Below are positions 1-6,372 of a stretch of 8,447 bases of DNA, one piece after another. The stretch is from positions 1 through 8,447 of the forward strand of contig PMLH01000619.1 in the NCBI GenBank assembly GCA_003159055.1, given 5' to 3'. Source of the DNA: Myxococcales bacterium. Lineage in GTDB: Bacteria > Myxococcota > Polyangia > Fen-1088. How positions within the stretch are numbered: the stretch's first letter is position 1; each line of letters opens with the position of its first letter. A program made the position numbers and the translations under genes. Under the pieces are notes generated by a model, which was given only the letters and a program-made list of their open reading frames with translations, had not been told where the DNA came from and made no database searches.

Positions 1-84
1 ACGAATCGTAATTCGCGTCTTCCCGGCGGGAGCTGGCAGGACAGCTCCTCGCCTCCCCTTTTTGAAATCGTACTCCTTGCGCAT
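1..84 (-). CDS. brnA: BrnA-like antitoxin, N-terminal part only (runs off the left edge)
   Basis: Only the first 28 codons are in the window. They read MRKEYDFKKGRRGAV, then a Pro/Ala stretch and GKTRITIR. This is the usual opening of BrnA-type antitoxins: a KEYDFSKG-like start, then a proline-rich linker, then the RITIRLD strand that begins the ribbon-helix-helix DNA-binding fold. In known type II BrnT/BrnA modules the antitoxin neutralises the BrnT RNase and represses its own operon. A strong ribosome binding site (GAGGAGGAG) lies just upstream and is also the last codons of the broken brnT gene, whose TAA at 89-87 sits 2 nt before this ATG. The visible part is open. The toxin partner is destroyed, so this may be an orphan antitoxin. 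The identification rests on a short N-terminus. Confidence 0.7.
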   Translation of the reverse strand, partial: MRKEYDFKKGRRGAVLPAPAGKTRITIR

Positions 85-86
85 GG

Positions 87-251
87 TTACTCCTCCTCGT
101 AGTCGCGTGATTCCTTCCGCGTAGCCGTCTCGCCGAAATCAGCCGAACTTCCTCCTCGCGACAGCACGCGGGTCTTCGAACACACCGACCGCATTGGCGA
201 AACCGACGCGTGTTTGGCCCGATTCGCCCGGGCCTTGGCTGGATAGGACAC
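87..251 (-). pseudogene. brnT: brnT toxin remnant, frameshifted and internally deleted
   Basis: Three pieces of a BrnT RNase toxin can be read in different minus-strand frames. The N-terminal piece in one frame is PAKARANRAKH, matching the family opening (W)DPAKARANxxKHG. One base is missing just after that His codon, and the sequence continues in the next frame as VGFANAVGVFEDPRAV, matching the family's KHGVSFxxAxxVFxDP. The central part of the family is absent, roughly 30-35 residues including the GxxxxxxLLVVVxT strands. The C-terminus resumes as VRLISARR, needs one more base, and ends RKESRDYEEE before TAA, matching the usual ISARxATxxExxxYEE tail. Intact BrnT is about 90 residues; this locus has room for about 55. 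GTG at 251 is the likely old start. Because ends and order are preserved, this is decay of a real toxin and not a chance ORF. Confidence 0.75.
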
Positions 252-257
252 GAAGCC

Positions 258-287
258 AGTGTATGCATTCCTGTGCATACATGCAAA
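258..287 (-). promoter_or_regulatory. Candidate promoter and palindromic operator of the brnTA module
   Basis: A perfect 7-bp inverted repeat with a 6-nt spacer, GTATGCA-N6-TGCATAC, occupies 261-280. On the minus strand a promoter-like pair overlaps it: TTTGCA (287-282) as -35 and TACACT (263-258) as -10, 18 nt apart. A start point 6-7 nt downstream would fall at about 251, on the GTG proposed for brnT, so the message would be leaderless. BrnA-type antitoxins repress their own promoter through palindromes, so an operator here is expected. The box assignment is inference from sequence alone. Confidence 0.45.
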
Positions 288-301
288 GCGAACTTCGGGT
301 C

Positions 302-376
302 CCTCAACGCTACGGCGTTGACCTGCGGGCGTGCGCCGCAGGCGGCCGACCATCAGGTCCCAACGCCTCGTTGGGC
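302..376 (-). mobile_element. attC-like integron recombination site
   Basis: Read on the minus strand, the site starts with GCCCAAC (376-370), a perfect match to the R'' box RYYYAAC. It ends with GTTGAGG (308-302), which matches the R' box GTTRRRY except for the last base. Inside, the arms GGCGTTGGGACCTG and CAGGTCAACGCC pair over 12 bp with two extra Gs in the 5' arm. This resembles the extrahelical bases of L'' in known attC sites. R''/R' pair through CAACG/CGTTG, and an unpaired spacer (A against CTAC) separates the boxes from the arms. The middle carries a further hairpin, CCTGCGG (342-336) with CCGCAGG (328-322), as a variable terminal structure. The 75-nt length is typical. It begins 3 nt after the stop of the HEPN gene and points towards brnTA, exactly where a cassette attC should be. 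No integrase is present in the window. Confidence 0.62.
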
Positions 377-379
377 AGC

Positions 380-1033
380 TCAGGTGAGAAATGTCTCAAG
401 AATTCTTCGAACGGATGGCAACATCTCTTTGACGTCCTCGACCGAAAACTCTGTCCATTTCCCATGGGCCGCCTTGTTCCTGATATGCGCCAATGCCGTA
501 ATCTTCTTCAGTTGAAGCTTCTCGTATGCGCCAGCCTTCGCAAGTTCCGCGTTCATAGAATCGAGTTTCGGCGCCGGTGGCAAAGTTATGCTGAGCTTCT
601 CGCATCGCTTCCGTAGCCCATCTTCCAACACGGCCCCGGCGATCACTGCCGCAGCCTGATGATATCCGGACTCGAGGAGATGCTCGGCCTGCTCCAGAAA
701 GTCATCGAAGAGCTCGCCCTCGACGAGACGCCGCACCTCGAAAAGGTGCCCACCATCGAAATCATCCTTGGCTGCCTTCAGAACCCCCAGCGCTTGTTCC
801 GCGTCCGAGAATCGGATGTCTCGACCCGCCTGTGCGCGGAAATTCTTGTAGTGCTCGCTCTGCTCGCCGAAGACGCGCACGAGGAGACTCAGGGTGCTCG
901 TCGCCCACCTGTGCGCGAGCTGTGCCTCGACGAGGTCAACGCCGACGCCCGTTCTCACACGAGTGGCAAGGACCCGCTCGCCGAGGGCTATAAGCTCGTC
1001 TATATGCTTCGCGATCTTTTCGTCGGTACCCAT
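380..1033 (-). CDS. HEPN-like alpha-helical protein, probable integron-cassette gene
   Basis: This is a 217-residue, mostly helical soluble protein without signal peptide or membrane segment. Near the C-terminus residues 185-190 read RNKAAH, the R-X4-H signature of HEPN domains, which in many toxins, abortive-infection proteins and CRISPR-associated nucleases forms the RNase site. It is preceded by a helix at about 124-143 (YHQAAAVIAGAVLEDGLRK) typical of HEPN/DUF4145-like proteins. The motif is seen; RNase activity is inference, since many HEPN proteins are non-catalytic. The ATG at 1033 is preferred over an in-frame ATG 24 nt upstream because GGAAGG lies 7 nt before it. The stop is 3 nt from the attC-like site. 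No partner nucleotidyltransferase gene is adjacent, so it stands alone, as cassette genes usually do. Confidence 0.72.
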   Translation of the reverse strand: MGTDEKIAKHIDELIALGERVLATRVRTGVGVDLVEAQLAHRWATSTLSLLVRVFGEQSEHYKNFRAQAGRDIRFSDAEQALGVLKAAKDDFDGGHLFEVRRLVEGELFDDFLEQAEHLLESGYHQAAAVIAGAVLEDGLRKRCEKLSITLPPAPKLDSMNAELAKAGAYEKLQLKKITALAHIRNKAAHGKWTEFSVEDVKEMLPSVRRILETFLT

Positions 1034-1156
1034 TTTTTCGCCTTCCCAACGCCCCATTAGCCTGCGAAGCGTACACCAATATTCCAGCGAGGAGCTACCG
1101 AACCGTCGCGTCGCGAGGGCCCCGGCCGAATCCCAGTAGTCTGGCGGCCGCTTGCC

Positions 1157-1437
1157 CTAACCTGCTGACTGTCCCGGTGGGGTGGAGGGCGGCTGCAGGT
1201 CGCTGATACCGGAACGTGAGGCCAGCATCATGGCCATCAGCGCGCTGAGGATGTGGCCGGGCATGCCATCTTTGCCATCACCACCGGCGCCACCCACCAT
1301 GACCTTGGGCACGATGTCGACCTTCCCGAGCTCAACCGCTCCGGCGAAACGAAGGCATTCACCTGAGCCTGCGTCGCGCGCGCCTGGGCGAGCCCCACTT
1401 GTTCGACCTTGCGGGCTTCGATTGTAAACCCGTTCGC
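1157..1437 (-). pseudogene. Flotillin/SPFH-family C-terminal remnant, frameshifted
   Basis: Two minus-strand frames together resemble the end of a flotillin-like protein. The first (about 1437-1345) reads IEARKVEQVGLAQARATQAQ followed by VNAFVSPE, like the coiled-coil and SPE motif after the SPFH domain. The second (about 1360-1157) reads VELGKVDIVPKVMVGG, then a Gly/Asp-rich turn and a hydrophobic helix (HILSALMAMMLASRSG), ending TAG at 1157. Flotillins have a VDIVPK(x)xVGG-like strand near the C-terminus. The frames do not join without a frameshift and probably a small deletion near 1345-1360. Nothing upstream resembles the SPFH domain, and the peroxidase gene begins 68 bp away on the other strand. 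I read it as the tail of a gene whose 5' two-thirds were deleted. The family assignment comes from motif memory. Confidence 0.5.
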
Positions 1438-1504
1438 GGCGTTTGGCGAAGAGCGCCGCCGCACAGGGACAAATCCTCGGTGGAATCGCGACATCACAAA
1501 TAAT

Positions 1505-2023
1505 GTGAACGACAACTCCGCTGCCGAATCCTTCTTCGCCTTGCGCGCGACCAGTCTCGACGGAAAAGACCAACCTCTGTCCGAGTACAGCGACAAAGTC
1601 GTCTTGGTCGTCAACACGGCTTCCGCCTGCGGCTTCACGCCGCAATACGCAGGGCTGGAGCAATTGTGGCAAGACTACCGCGAGCGCGGCCTTGTGGTGC
1701 TGGGCTTTCCCTCCAACGACTTCGGAGGGCAGGAACCCGGCAGCGCAGAAGAGATTCGCGATTTCTGCGACGCCCGATTCCGCATCACGTTTCCCATGTT
1801 CGAAAAGATCGAAACCAAGGGAGAGCGGCAGTCGCCGGTGTTCAAATTCCTGACCGCCAGCCATCCGCGGCCGCGATGGAATTTCTACAAGTACTTGGTC
1901 GGCCGCGATGGTCAGGTCATCGACTACTTCGTGTCGCTCACCAAGCCCGAAAGCAAACGGATGCGCAAGCGGATTGAAGCTGCGCTCGACGCGCCGGTCG
2001 CTACAAGCGCTTCTGCACGATGA
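1505..2023 (+). CDS. Glutathione peroxidase family, Cys-type, probably thioredoxin-dependent
   Basis: This cytoplasmic thiol peroxidase reduces hydrogen peroxide and organic or lipid hydroperoxides. The 172-residue product has the whole catalytic tetrad: Cys42 in [12 protein letters not shown], Gln76 in [13 protein letters not shown], and Trp125-Asn126 in WNFYKYLV. Cys88 in the helix before FRITFPMF is at the place of the resolving Cys of plant/bacterial GPx enzymes that use thioredoxin, so thioredoxin is the likelier reductant. The position 42 codon is TGC, so this is a Cys enzyme and not a selenoprotein. The length is normal. The GTG at 1505 is chosen because homology begins just after it and the longer in-frame extension runs into the flotillin remnant; no strong ribosome binding site is seen. 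The 3' end overlaps the convergent ferredoxin gene by 23 bp. Confidence 0.92.
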   Translation: MNDNSAAESFFALRATSLDGKDQPLSEYSDKVVLVVNTASACGFTPQYAGLEQLWQDYRERGLVVLGFPSNDFGGQEPGSAEEIRDFCDARFRITFPMFEKIETKGERQSPVFKFLTASHPRPRWNFYKYLVGRDGQVIDYFVSLTKPESKRMRKRIEAALDAPVATSASAR

Positions 2024-2366
2024 GAAAGTCCTCGACGATTTTGCCGCCCACCAGGTGTTCCTGGATGATGCGTTCGAGAACCGGTGGATCGCACGAGTGG
2101 TACCAAGCACCTTCCGGATAGACCACGGCAATCGGACCGCCCTGGCAGATGCGCAAACAGTTCGCTTTGTTGCGTAAGATGCCGCCCCGTTCGGACAGTT
2201 GCAGCTCGCGCAGCCGCCTCTTCAAAAAGTCCCATGCCCTGTTGCCGCGTTCCTTGTCGCAACACTTGGGCACGGTCTGGTCGCAACAGAGAAAGATGTG
2301 CCTTTGCGCAGACGGAATGCCGATCCCTTGCGCGACGGCACCTAGTTCAATCTGGGTGGGGGCCAC
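2001..2366 (-). CDS. Thioredoxin-like [2Fe-2S] ferredoxin
   Basis: This 121-residue protein belongs to the thioredoxin-fold [2Fe-2S] ferredoxins, small electron carriers related to the NuoE C-terminal domain and to cyanobacterial/Aquifex-type ferredoxins. Candidate cluster ligands are Cys27 or 28 and Cys35 or 36 in [13 protein letters not shown], and Cys70 and Cys74 in [10 protein letters not shown]. The last motif, followed by a GPI/VVYPEG strand and WY, is the family hallmark. Cys92 (WYHSCDP) is extra. No signal peptide is seen, so it should be cytoplasmic. GTG at 2366 is the only start near the conserved region. It lies 3 nt after the TAG of the upstream lipoprotein gene without a clear ribosome binding site, suggesting translational coupling. 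The redox partner is unknown. Confidence 0.85.
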   Translation of the reverse strand: MAPTQIELGAVAQGIGIPSAQRHIFLCCDQTVPKCCDKERGNRAWDFLKRRLRELQLSERGGILRNKANCLRICQGGPIAVVYPEGAWYHSCDPPVLERIIQEHLVGGKIVEDFLIVQKRL

Positions 2367-2369
2367 GGA

Positions 2370-3002
2370 CTATTTATCGGCCGGAAGGCGCAGCGATTCA
2401 AGCACCTTGACGAAGTCTGCGCGGGCAGCCCCGACTGGCTCGGGATCTCCCGTCATCTTGAGAAACCAGGAACGCCCGTCGACAAAGAGCAAGCCCGCAA
2501 TCATGCGTTGCTTGTCGGCCCCCTCGCCGGCGAAATCGTAGAGCGAGACCGCACCGACCTTGGACCTGATTTCCTTGCGCATCTGCGCGCGGGCCGCTTC
2601 ATCAATGGGCGGTAGTCCGACTTGTCCGCGCCAGCGGTTGACGTTGCCCAATTCGCCGCCAGCGGTGCCCGGCAACATGATGACGCTGACGTCGACCTTG
2701 CCGGTCACTGGCGGCTTGAGCGTGGCAAACCGCATGCCGCCGGGGCGCGCCTCGCTCCAGCCTTTGGGCAGATCCCAAACAACGGCTGCGCCCTCAGTCG
2801 GTGGCGGTGGCAAGCTCGGCATCTCGCCGCTTGGGTTGACGGGCGGATGCCCGGGAGGCAGGGACGGATCGAGCATTTGCTGACGGGACTCGGGCGAGGA
2901 ATGAGGCGACACGGGCTTGGCCTCGTCGCGCTTGCAAGCCACCGCCGAAAGCCCAAGACAAACTGAAATCACCGAGAGGGTGAGAGACACCTTTGGATTC
3001 AT
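2370..3002 (-). CDS. Putative lipoprotein with conserved C-terminal domain of unknown function
   Basis: The 210-residue product starts with a short positive N-terminus and a hydrophobic stretch to Cys23 in LSAVAC, an acceptable though not ideal lipobox, so it is probably a lipid-anchored periplasmic or surface protein. Residues about 24-75 are a Pro/Ser-rich linker. From about 76 a compact domain begins with WDLPKGW and continues through [10 protein letters not shown], Gly-Gly, [11 protein letters not shown] (120-130), YDFAGEG and a final SWFLKMTGD strand. From memory, a similar [18 protein letters not shown] domain occurs in planctomycete and verrucomicrobial proteins. Its function is unknown to me. 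ATG at 3002 is preferred over a TTG 21 nt further upstream because it places the signal peptide well. It is the first gene of a two-gene unit with the ferredoxin. Confidence 0.8.
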   Translation of the reverse strand: MNPKVSLTLSVISVCLGLSAVACKRDEAKPVSPHSSPESRQQMLDPSLPPGHPPVNPSGEMPSLPPPPTEGAAVVWDLPKGWSEARPGGMRFATLKPPVTGKVDVSVIMLPGTAGGELGNVNRWRGQVGLPPIDEAARAQMRKEIRSKVGAVSLYDFAGEGADKQRMIAGLLFVDGRSWFLKMTGDPEPVGAARADFVKVLESLRLPADK

Positions 3003-3094
3003 GGCGGACGTTAGTCTACGCAACGCAAACCCCGCACGCCAGGCCGCCGGATGGCTGCTATCATTCGCCCGACTTCACTGCTTGCGAGGCAATC
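3003..3094. promoter_or_regulatory. Divergent intergenic promoter region between the lipoprotein gene and xfp
   Basis: These 92 bp separate two divergently transcribed start codons and must hold promoters for both. On the plus strand TATCAT (3059-3064) could be a -10 box for xfp, with no good -35. On the minus strand TAGACT (3017-3012) could serve the lipoprotein gene. A GCGAGG ribosome binding site sits 5-6 nt before the xfp ATG. Box calls are weak; the region itself is certain. Confidence 0.3.
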
Positions 3095-5524
3095 ATGGCA
3101 AACAACAAGGACGAGCTCGTCGCATCCCGGGCCTTTGGGCCGGCAAAGGCAACCATCGGTGGAACCCCACTGTCCCCCGAGGCGCTCGCGCGCACCGACC
3201 GTTTCTGGCGCGCCTGTAACTACCTCGCAGCCGGCATGATCTACCTACGCGACAATCCGCTTCTTCAGGAGCCACTGGCGCCGGAGCACATCAAGAAACG
3301 ATTGCTCGGCCACTGGGGATCGAGCCCGGGCCTCAGCTTCATCTACACCCACCTTGACCGGGCAATTTGCGAATACGACCTCAACATGATTTTCCTCGCC
3401 GGCCCGGGTCACGGCGCGCCGGGCGTCTTGGCGCCCGTGTATTTGGAAGGCTCCTACAGTGAGATCTATCCTGACCGAAGCCAGGATCTGCCGGGCCTGC
3501 GAAGCTTCTTCAGGCAGTTCTCTTTCCCAGGTGGAATCGGCAGCCATTGCACGCCGGAAACGCCGGGCTCGATCCACGAGGGCGGCGAGCTTGGCTACAG
3601 CATCTCGCACGCGTTTGGTGCGGCCTTCGACAATCCGGACTTGGTGGTCGCGGTGGTCGTCGGAGACGGCGAAGCGGAAACCGGGCCGCTCGCGACCTCG
3701 TGGCACGGCAACAAGTTCCTGAATCCAAGCCGCGACGGCGCCGTGCTACCCATTCTCAATTTGAACGGCTACAAGATCAACAATCCGACTGTCCTCGGCC
3801 GCATTCCTGAAAGCGAGCTGAAAAGCCTTATGCGCGGCTACGGCTGGGAGCCGCTGCTGGTCGAGGGCTCCGACCCGGCGAGCATGCACCAAGCCATGGC
3901 CGCTACGCTGAACCACGCGATAGAGGAAATCCAGCGCATTCAATCCGAAGCGCGCTCGGCCGGCGTTGGCAAGCGACCAACCTGGCCGATGATCGTTCTA
4001 CGCTCGCCGAAGGGCTGGACCGGCCCGAGCATGGTTGGCGGTCACAAGGTGGAAGGCACCTGGCGCGCGCACCAGGTACCGCTTGCCGACGTGGCCAGCA
4101 AGCCTGAGAACCTCAAGCAGCTCGAAGCCTGGTTGCAGAGCTACAAGCCCGAGGAGCTGTTCGACCGCGACGGCCGCCCCGCGCCCGAGTTGCTCGATTT
4201 CCCACCCAAGGGCGCGCGCCGCATGGGTGCGAACCCGCACGCCAATGGAGGCCTCCTGCGCAAGGATCTTCGCTTGCCGGATTTCCGCAGTTACGCCGTG
4301 CCGAGCGTGGCGCCCGGCCAAACCGCCGCCGAAAACACGCGGCCCTTGGGCGCGTTCTTGCGCGACACCTTGGCCGCCAACCCGGACAATTTTCGTGTGT
4401 TCGGCCCGGATGAAACCACGTCGAACAAACTCGATGCGGTCTACGCCGTCACCAAGAAGTGCTGGATGGGCGAGTCCTTGCCCGACGACGCCGATGGCAC
4501 CGAGCTTGCCCCCGACGGGCGTGTGATGGAGATGCTGTCCGAGCACACGCTGGAAGGCTGGCTGGAAGGGTACCTGCTCACCGGGCGACATGGCTTCTTT
4601 TCGACCTACGAAGCCTTCGTGCACGTCATCGATTCCATGTTCAATCAGCACGCCAAGTGGCTTGAGATTTCCAGTCACCTGCCCTGGCGGGCCGACCTGG
4701 CGTCGCTCAATTTGCTGATTACCTCCACGGTCTGGCGCCAGGATCACAATGGGTTCACGCACCAGGATCCAGGCTTTCTGGATTTGGTCGTCAACAAGAG
4801 CGCGGCGGTCACCCGCATTTACTTGCCCCCGGACGCAAATTGTCTGCTTTCGGTGGCTGACCACTGTCTACGTAGCCGCAACTACGTGAACGTAATTGTG
4901 TCGGACAAGCAGAAGCACTTGCAATACCTGGACATGGAATCAGCCATTCGCCATTGCACCAAGGGCGTCGGCATTTGGGAATGGGCCAGCACGGACGCCG
5001 GGCAAGAGCCTGACGTGGTGCTGGCGTCAGCGGGCGACGTGCCGACCAAGGAAGCCTTGGCGGCGTCGGCGCTGCTGCGCCAGGAATTTCCAGACCTGAA
5101 ATTGCGCTTCGTGAACGTGGTCGACCTGTTCCGATTGCAGCCCGACACCGAACATCCGCACGGACTGTCGGATCGGGATTTCGACAGCTTGTTCACCACC
5201 GACCGCCCGATCATCTTCGCCTTCCACGGCTATCCATGGCTGATCCACCGGCTGGCCTATCGCCGCACCAACCACCGCAACCTGCACGTCCGCGGCTACA
5301 AGGAAAAGGGCAACATCAACACGCCGCTGGAATTGGCGATCCAAAACGAGCTCGACCGCTTCAGTCTGGCCATCGACGTGATCGATCGCGTTCCTCGCCT
5401 GCGTACCATCGGCGCCCACGCGCGCGAGCGATTCCGCAACCACCAGCTCGACTGCCGTGCCTATGCCCACGCGGAAGGAATCGACCGTCCCAGCGACTCG
5501 GACTGGACCTGGCCCTTCAAGTAG
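3095..5524 (+). CDS. xfp: Phosphoketolase (xylulose-5-phosphate/fructose-6-phosphate)
   Basis: This thiamine-diphosphate enzyme phosphorolytically splits xylulose-5-P (and in dual-specificity members fructose-6-P) to acetyl-phosphate plus glyceraldehyde-3-P or erythrose-4-P. The 809-residue length fits the family (about 790-825). Visible landmarks are LGHWGSSPG (71-79, His73), [10 protein letters not shown] (101-110), [10 protein letters not shown] (160-169), the ThDP/Mg motif GDGEAETG (190-197) with LNGYKINNP (223-231), and the catalytic His region [14 protein letters not shown] (547-560). The C-terminal domain ends normally (DWTWPFK). ATG at 3095 is chosen over in-frame upstream starts because GCGAGG precedes it and MANNKDELV begins the conserved N-terminus; the upstream extension overlaps the divergent promoter region. 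No ackA or pta is adjacent, so acetyl-phosphate must be handled by enzymes encoded elsewhere. The substrate preference cannot be read from sequence alone. Confidence 0.97.
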   Translation: MANNKDELVASRAFGPAKATIGGTPLSPEALARTDRFWRACNYLAAGMIYLRDNPLLQEPLAPEHIKKRLLGHWGSSPGLSFIYTHLDRAICEYDLNMIFLAGPGHGAPGVLAPVYLEGSYSEIYPDRSQDLPGLRSFFRQFSFPGGIGSHCTPETPGSIHEGGELGYSISHAFGAAFDNPDLVVAVVVGDGEAETGPLATSWHGNKFLNPSRDGAVLPILNLNGYKINNPTVLGRIPESELKSLMRGYGWEPLLVEGSDPASMHQAMAATLNHAIEEIQRIQSEARSAGVGKRPTWPMIVLRSPKGWTGPSMVGGHKVEGTWRAHQVPLADVASKPENLKQLEAWLQSYKPEELFDRDGRPAPELLDFPPKGARRMGANPHANGGLLRKDLRLPDFRSYAVPSVAPGQTAAENTRPLGAFLRDTLAANPDNFRVFGPDETTSNKLDAVYAVTKKCWMGESLPDDADGTELAPDGRVMEMLSEHTLEGWLEGYLLTGRHGFFSTYEAFVHVIDSMFNQHAKWLEISSHLPWRADLASLNLLITSTVWRQDHNGFTHQDPGFLDLVVNKSAAVTRIYLPPDANCLLSVADHCLRSRNYVNVIVSDKQKHLQYLDMESAIRHCTKGVGIWEWASTDAGQEPDVVLASAGDVPTKEALAASALLRQEFPDLKLRFVNVVDLFRLQPDTEHPHGLSDRDFDSLFTTDRPIIFAFHGYPWLIHRLAYRRTNHRNLHVRGYKEKGNINTPLELAIQNELDRFSLAIDVIDRVPRLRTIGAHARERFRNHQLDCRAYAHAEGIDRPSDSDWTWPFK

Positions 5525-5712
5525 GAGAGAGCACAGAGTAACGGCACGGGCGGAAACCAAGCTCGCAGGGTTGCACATTTCCACGGCCGCCCGCGGTCGA
5601 GAGCACAGAGGGGCCAACTCGGCTCGGCGTGTTCACCGAATTGCAAAAATCGCAGCCGGTTGACGTTGCGCTGCGTGGGTACGCGGCGCTAGGCTTCTGG
5701 CGTAGCGGCGCG
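5525..5712. other. Intergenic region after xfp with a 12-bp direct repeat
   Basis: This 188-bp gap holds no convincing gene. The 12-mer GAGAGCACAGAG occurs twice, at 5527-5538 and 5599-5610, 72 bp apart. It must contain the end of the xfp transcript and probably the promoter of the envelope operon, but I see no hairpin followed by a T-run and no good -35/-10 pair. TTGACG at 5660-5665 is an isolated -35-like hexamer. Confidence 0.35.
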
Positions 5713-6372
5713 ATGGCAAAATCAGACACGACTAGTCCCCTTAGGCTCGGTGCAACTGCGTCGAGGCATCTCGGGATGGGCGTCATGGTTGCCGCGGCGC
5801 TCGGGTGCGCGACGGCGTTGTCTGCAGCGGCGGGCGCGCAAACCCTTGAGGCAACACGGTATTCGCCTCCGACCAACATGGTCGACGGCGAGCTGGTGCT
5901 CGCGCTTCCGGCAGCACTGACCACCGGCCTTAGCGCCGGGGTCGGTGCAAGCTACCTTCGACCGTTCGGCGGCAGGGGAACCTTCGCGCTGGGCGCGCGC
6001 GCCTCGTGGTCGACAGCGACGGAATACTCGCCGGTGGATGCCGTCCGCAACGACGACATCAGGATGCGCATCTGCGGGCTGGTCCAGCACGTGGCAGGAC
6101 GCGGCTCGTTTGGGCTTCGCCTGGGCCTGGGCGCGACCGCGGTGTACGAGTCGCGTACGCGAGAGCAAGGCAGCCGCGCTGGACTGTCGGGCAACGCACT
6201 CGAAACCACGGCGTGGTACCTTTTCCCCGCAGCCGATCTGGACGGCGTCGTGTTCCTGCGCGTGTGGGACGCGTGGGGCATGAGCCTGTCGGGCGGCCCC
6301 ACCGTTCATCTGATTGACGGCTCCGCTCGCATGGGCTGGGGCACCAGCTTGGGGGTCTCATGGCAACCGTAG
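5713..6372 (+). CDS. Exported barrel-like envelope protein, unknown function (operon gene 1)
   Basis: The 219-residue product begins with a positive region and a hydrophobic core (MGVMVAAALGCATALSAAAG), with a likely signal peptidase I site after AGA at about residue 42. The mature part is rich in Gly and in short alternating strands (TTGLSAGVGASYLRPFG, GTFALGARASWSTATEY, GSFGLRLGLGATAVYESR, GPTVHLIDGSARMGWG) and ends LGVSWQP. This pattern suggests a small outer-membrane beta-barrel or a barrel-like periplasmic protein. I do not recognise a named family. The ATG at 5713 is chosen because it gives a normal signal peptide; an in-frame upstream extension adds nothing conserved. No clear ribosome binding site is visible. 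Its stop lies inside the next gene (13-nt overlap), so the two are probably translated together. Confidence 0.75.
   Translation: MAKSDTTSPLRLGATASRHLGMGVMVAAALGCATALSAAAGAQTLEATRYSPPTNMVDGELVLALPAALTTGLSAGVGASYLRPFGGRGTFALGARASWSTATEYSPVDAVRNDDIRMRICGLVQHVAGRGSFGLRLGLGATAVYESRTREQGSRAGLSGNALETTAWYLFPAADLDGVVFLRVWDAWGMSLSGGPTVHLIDGSARMGWGTSLGVSWQP

Noticed and set aside
302..376. Reading the palindrome as a simple rho-independent terminator of the HEPN gene.
   Set aside because: No T-run follows on the minus strand, and the ordered boxes with arm-specific extra bases fit attC better; a terminator side-role is not excluded.
194..616. Plus-strand open frames overlapping the HEPN gene end and the brnT remnant.
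   Set aside because: They run through the attC-like palindrome and antisense to recognisable coding sequence, with no ribosome binding site or family likeness.
1157..2131. Long minus-strand open frame (324 codons) opposite the glutathione peroxidase.
   Set aside because: Its upper part is the antisense of a clearly functional peroxidase gene; only its last 65 or so codons resemble a protein (the flotillin tail), so it is not one gene.
2993..3094. In-frame N-terminal extension of the phosphoketolase starting at a TTG at 2993.
   Set aside because: It crosses the divergent promoter region and the start of the lipoprotein gene, has no family similarity, and a ribosome binding site supports ATG at 3095.
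3998..4864. Long minus-strand open frame (288 codons) within xfp.
   Set aside because: It is a shadow of high-GC codon use on the opposite strand of a complete, well-conserved enzyme and its product resembles no family.
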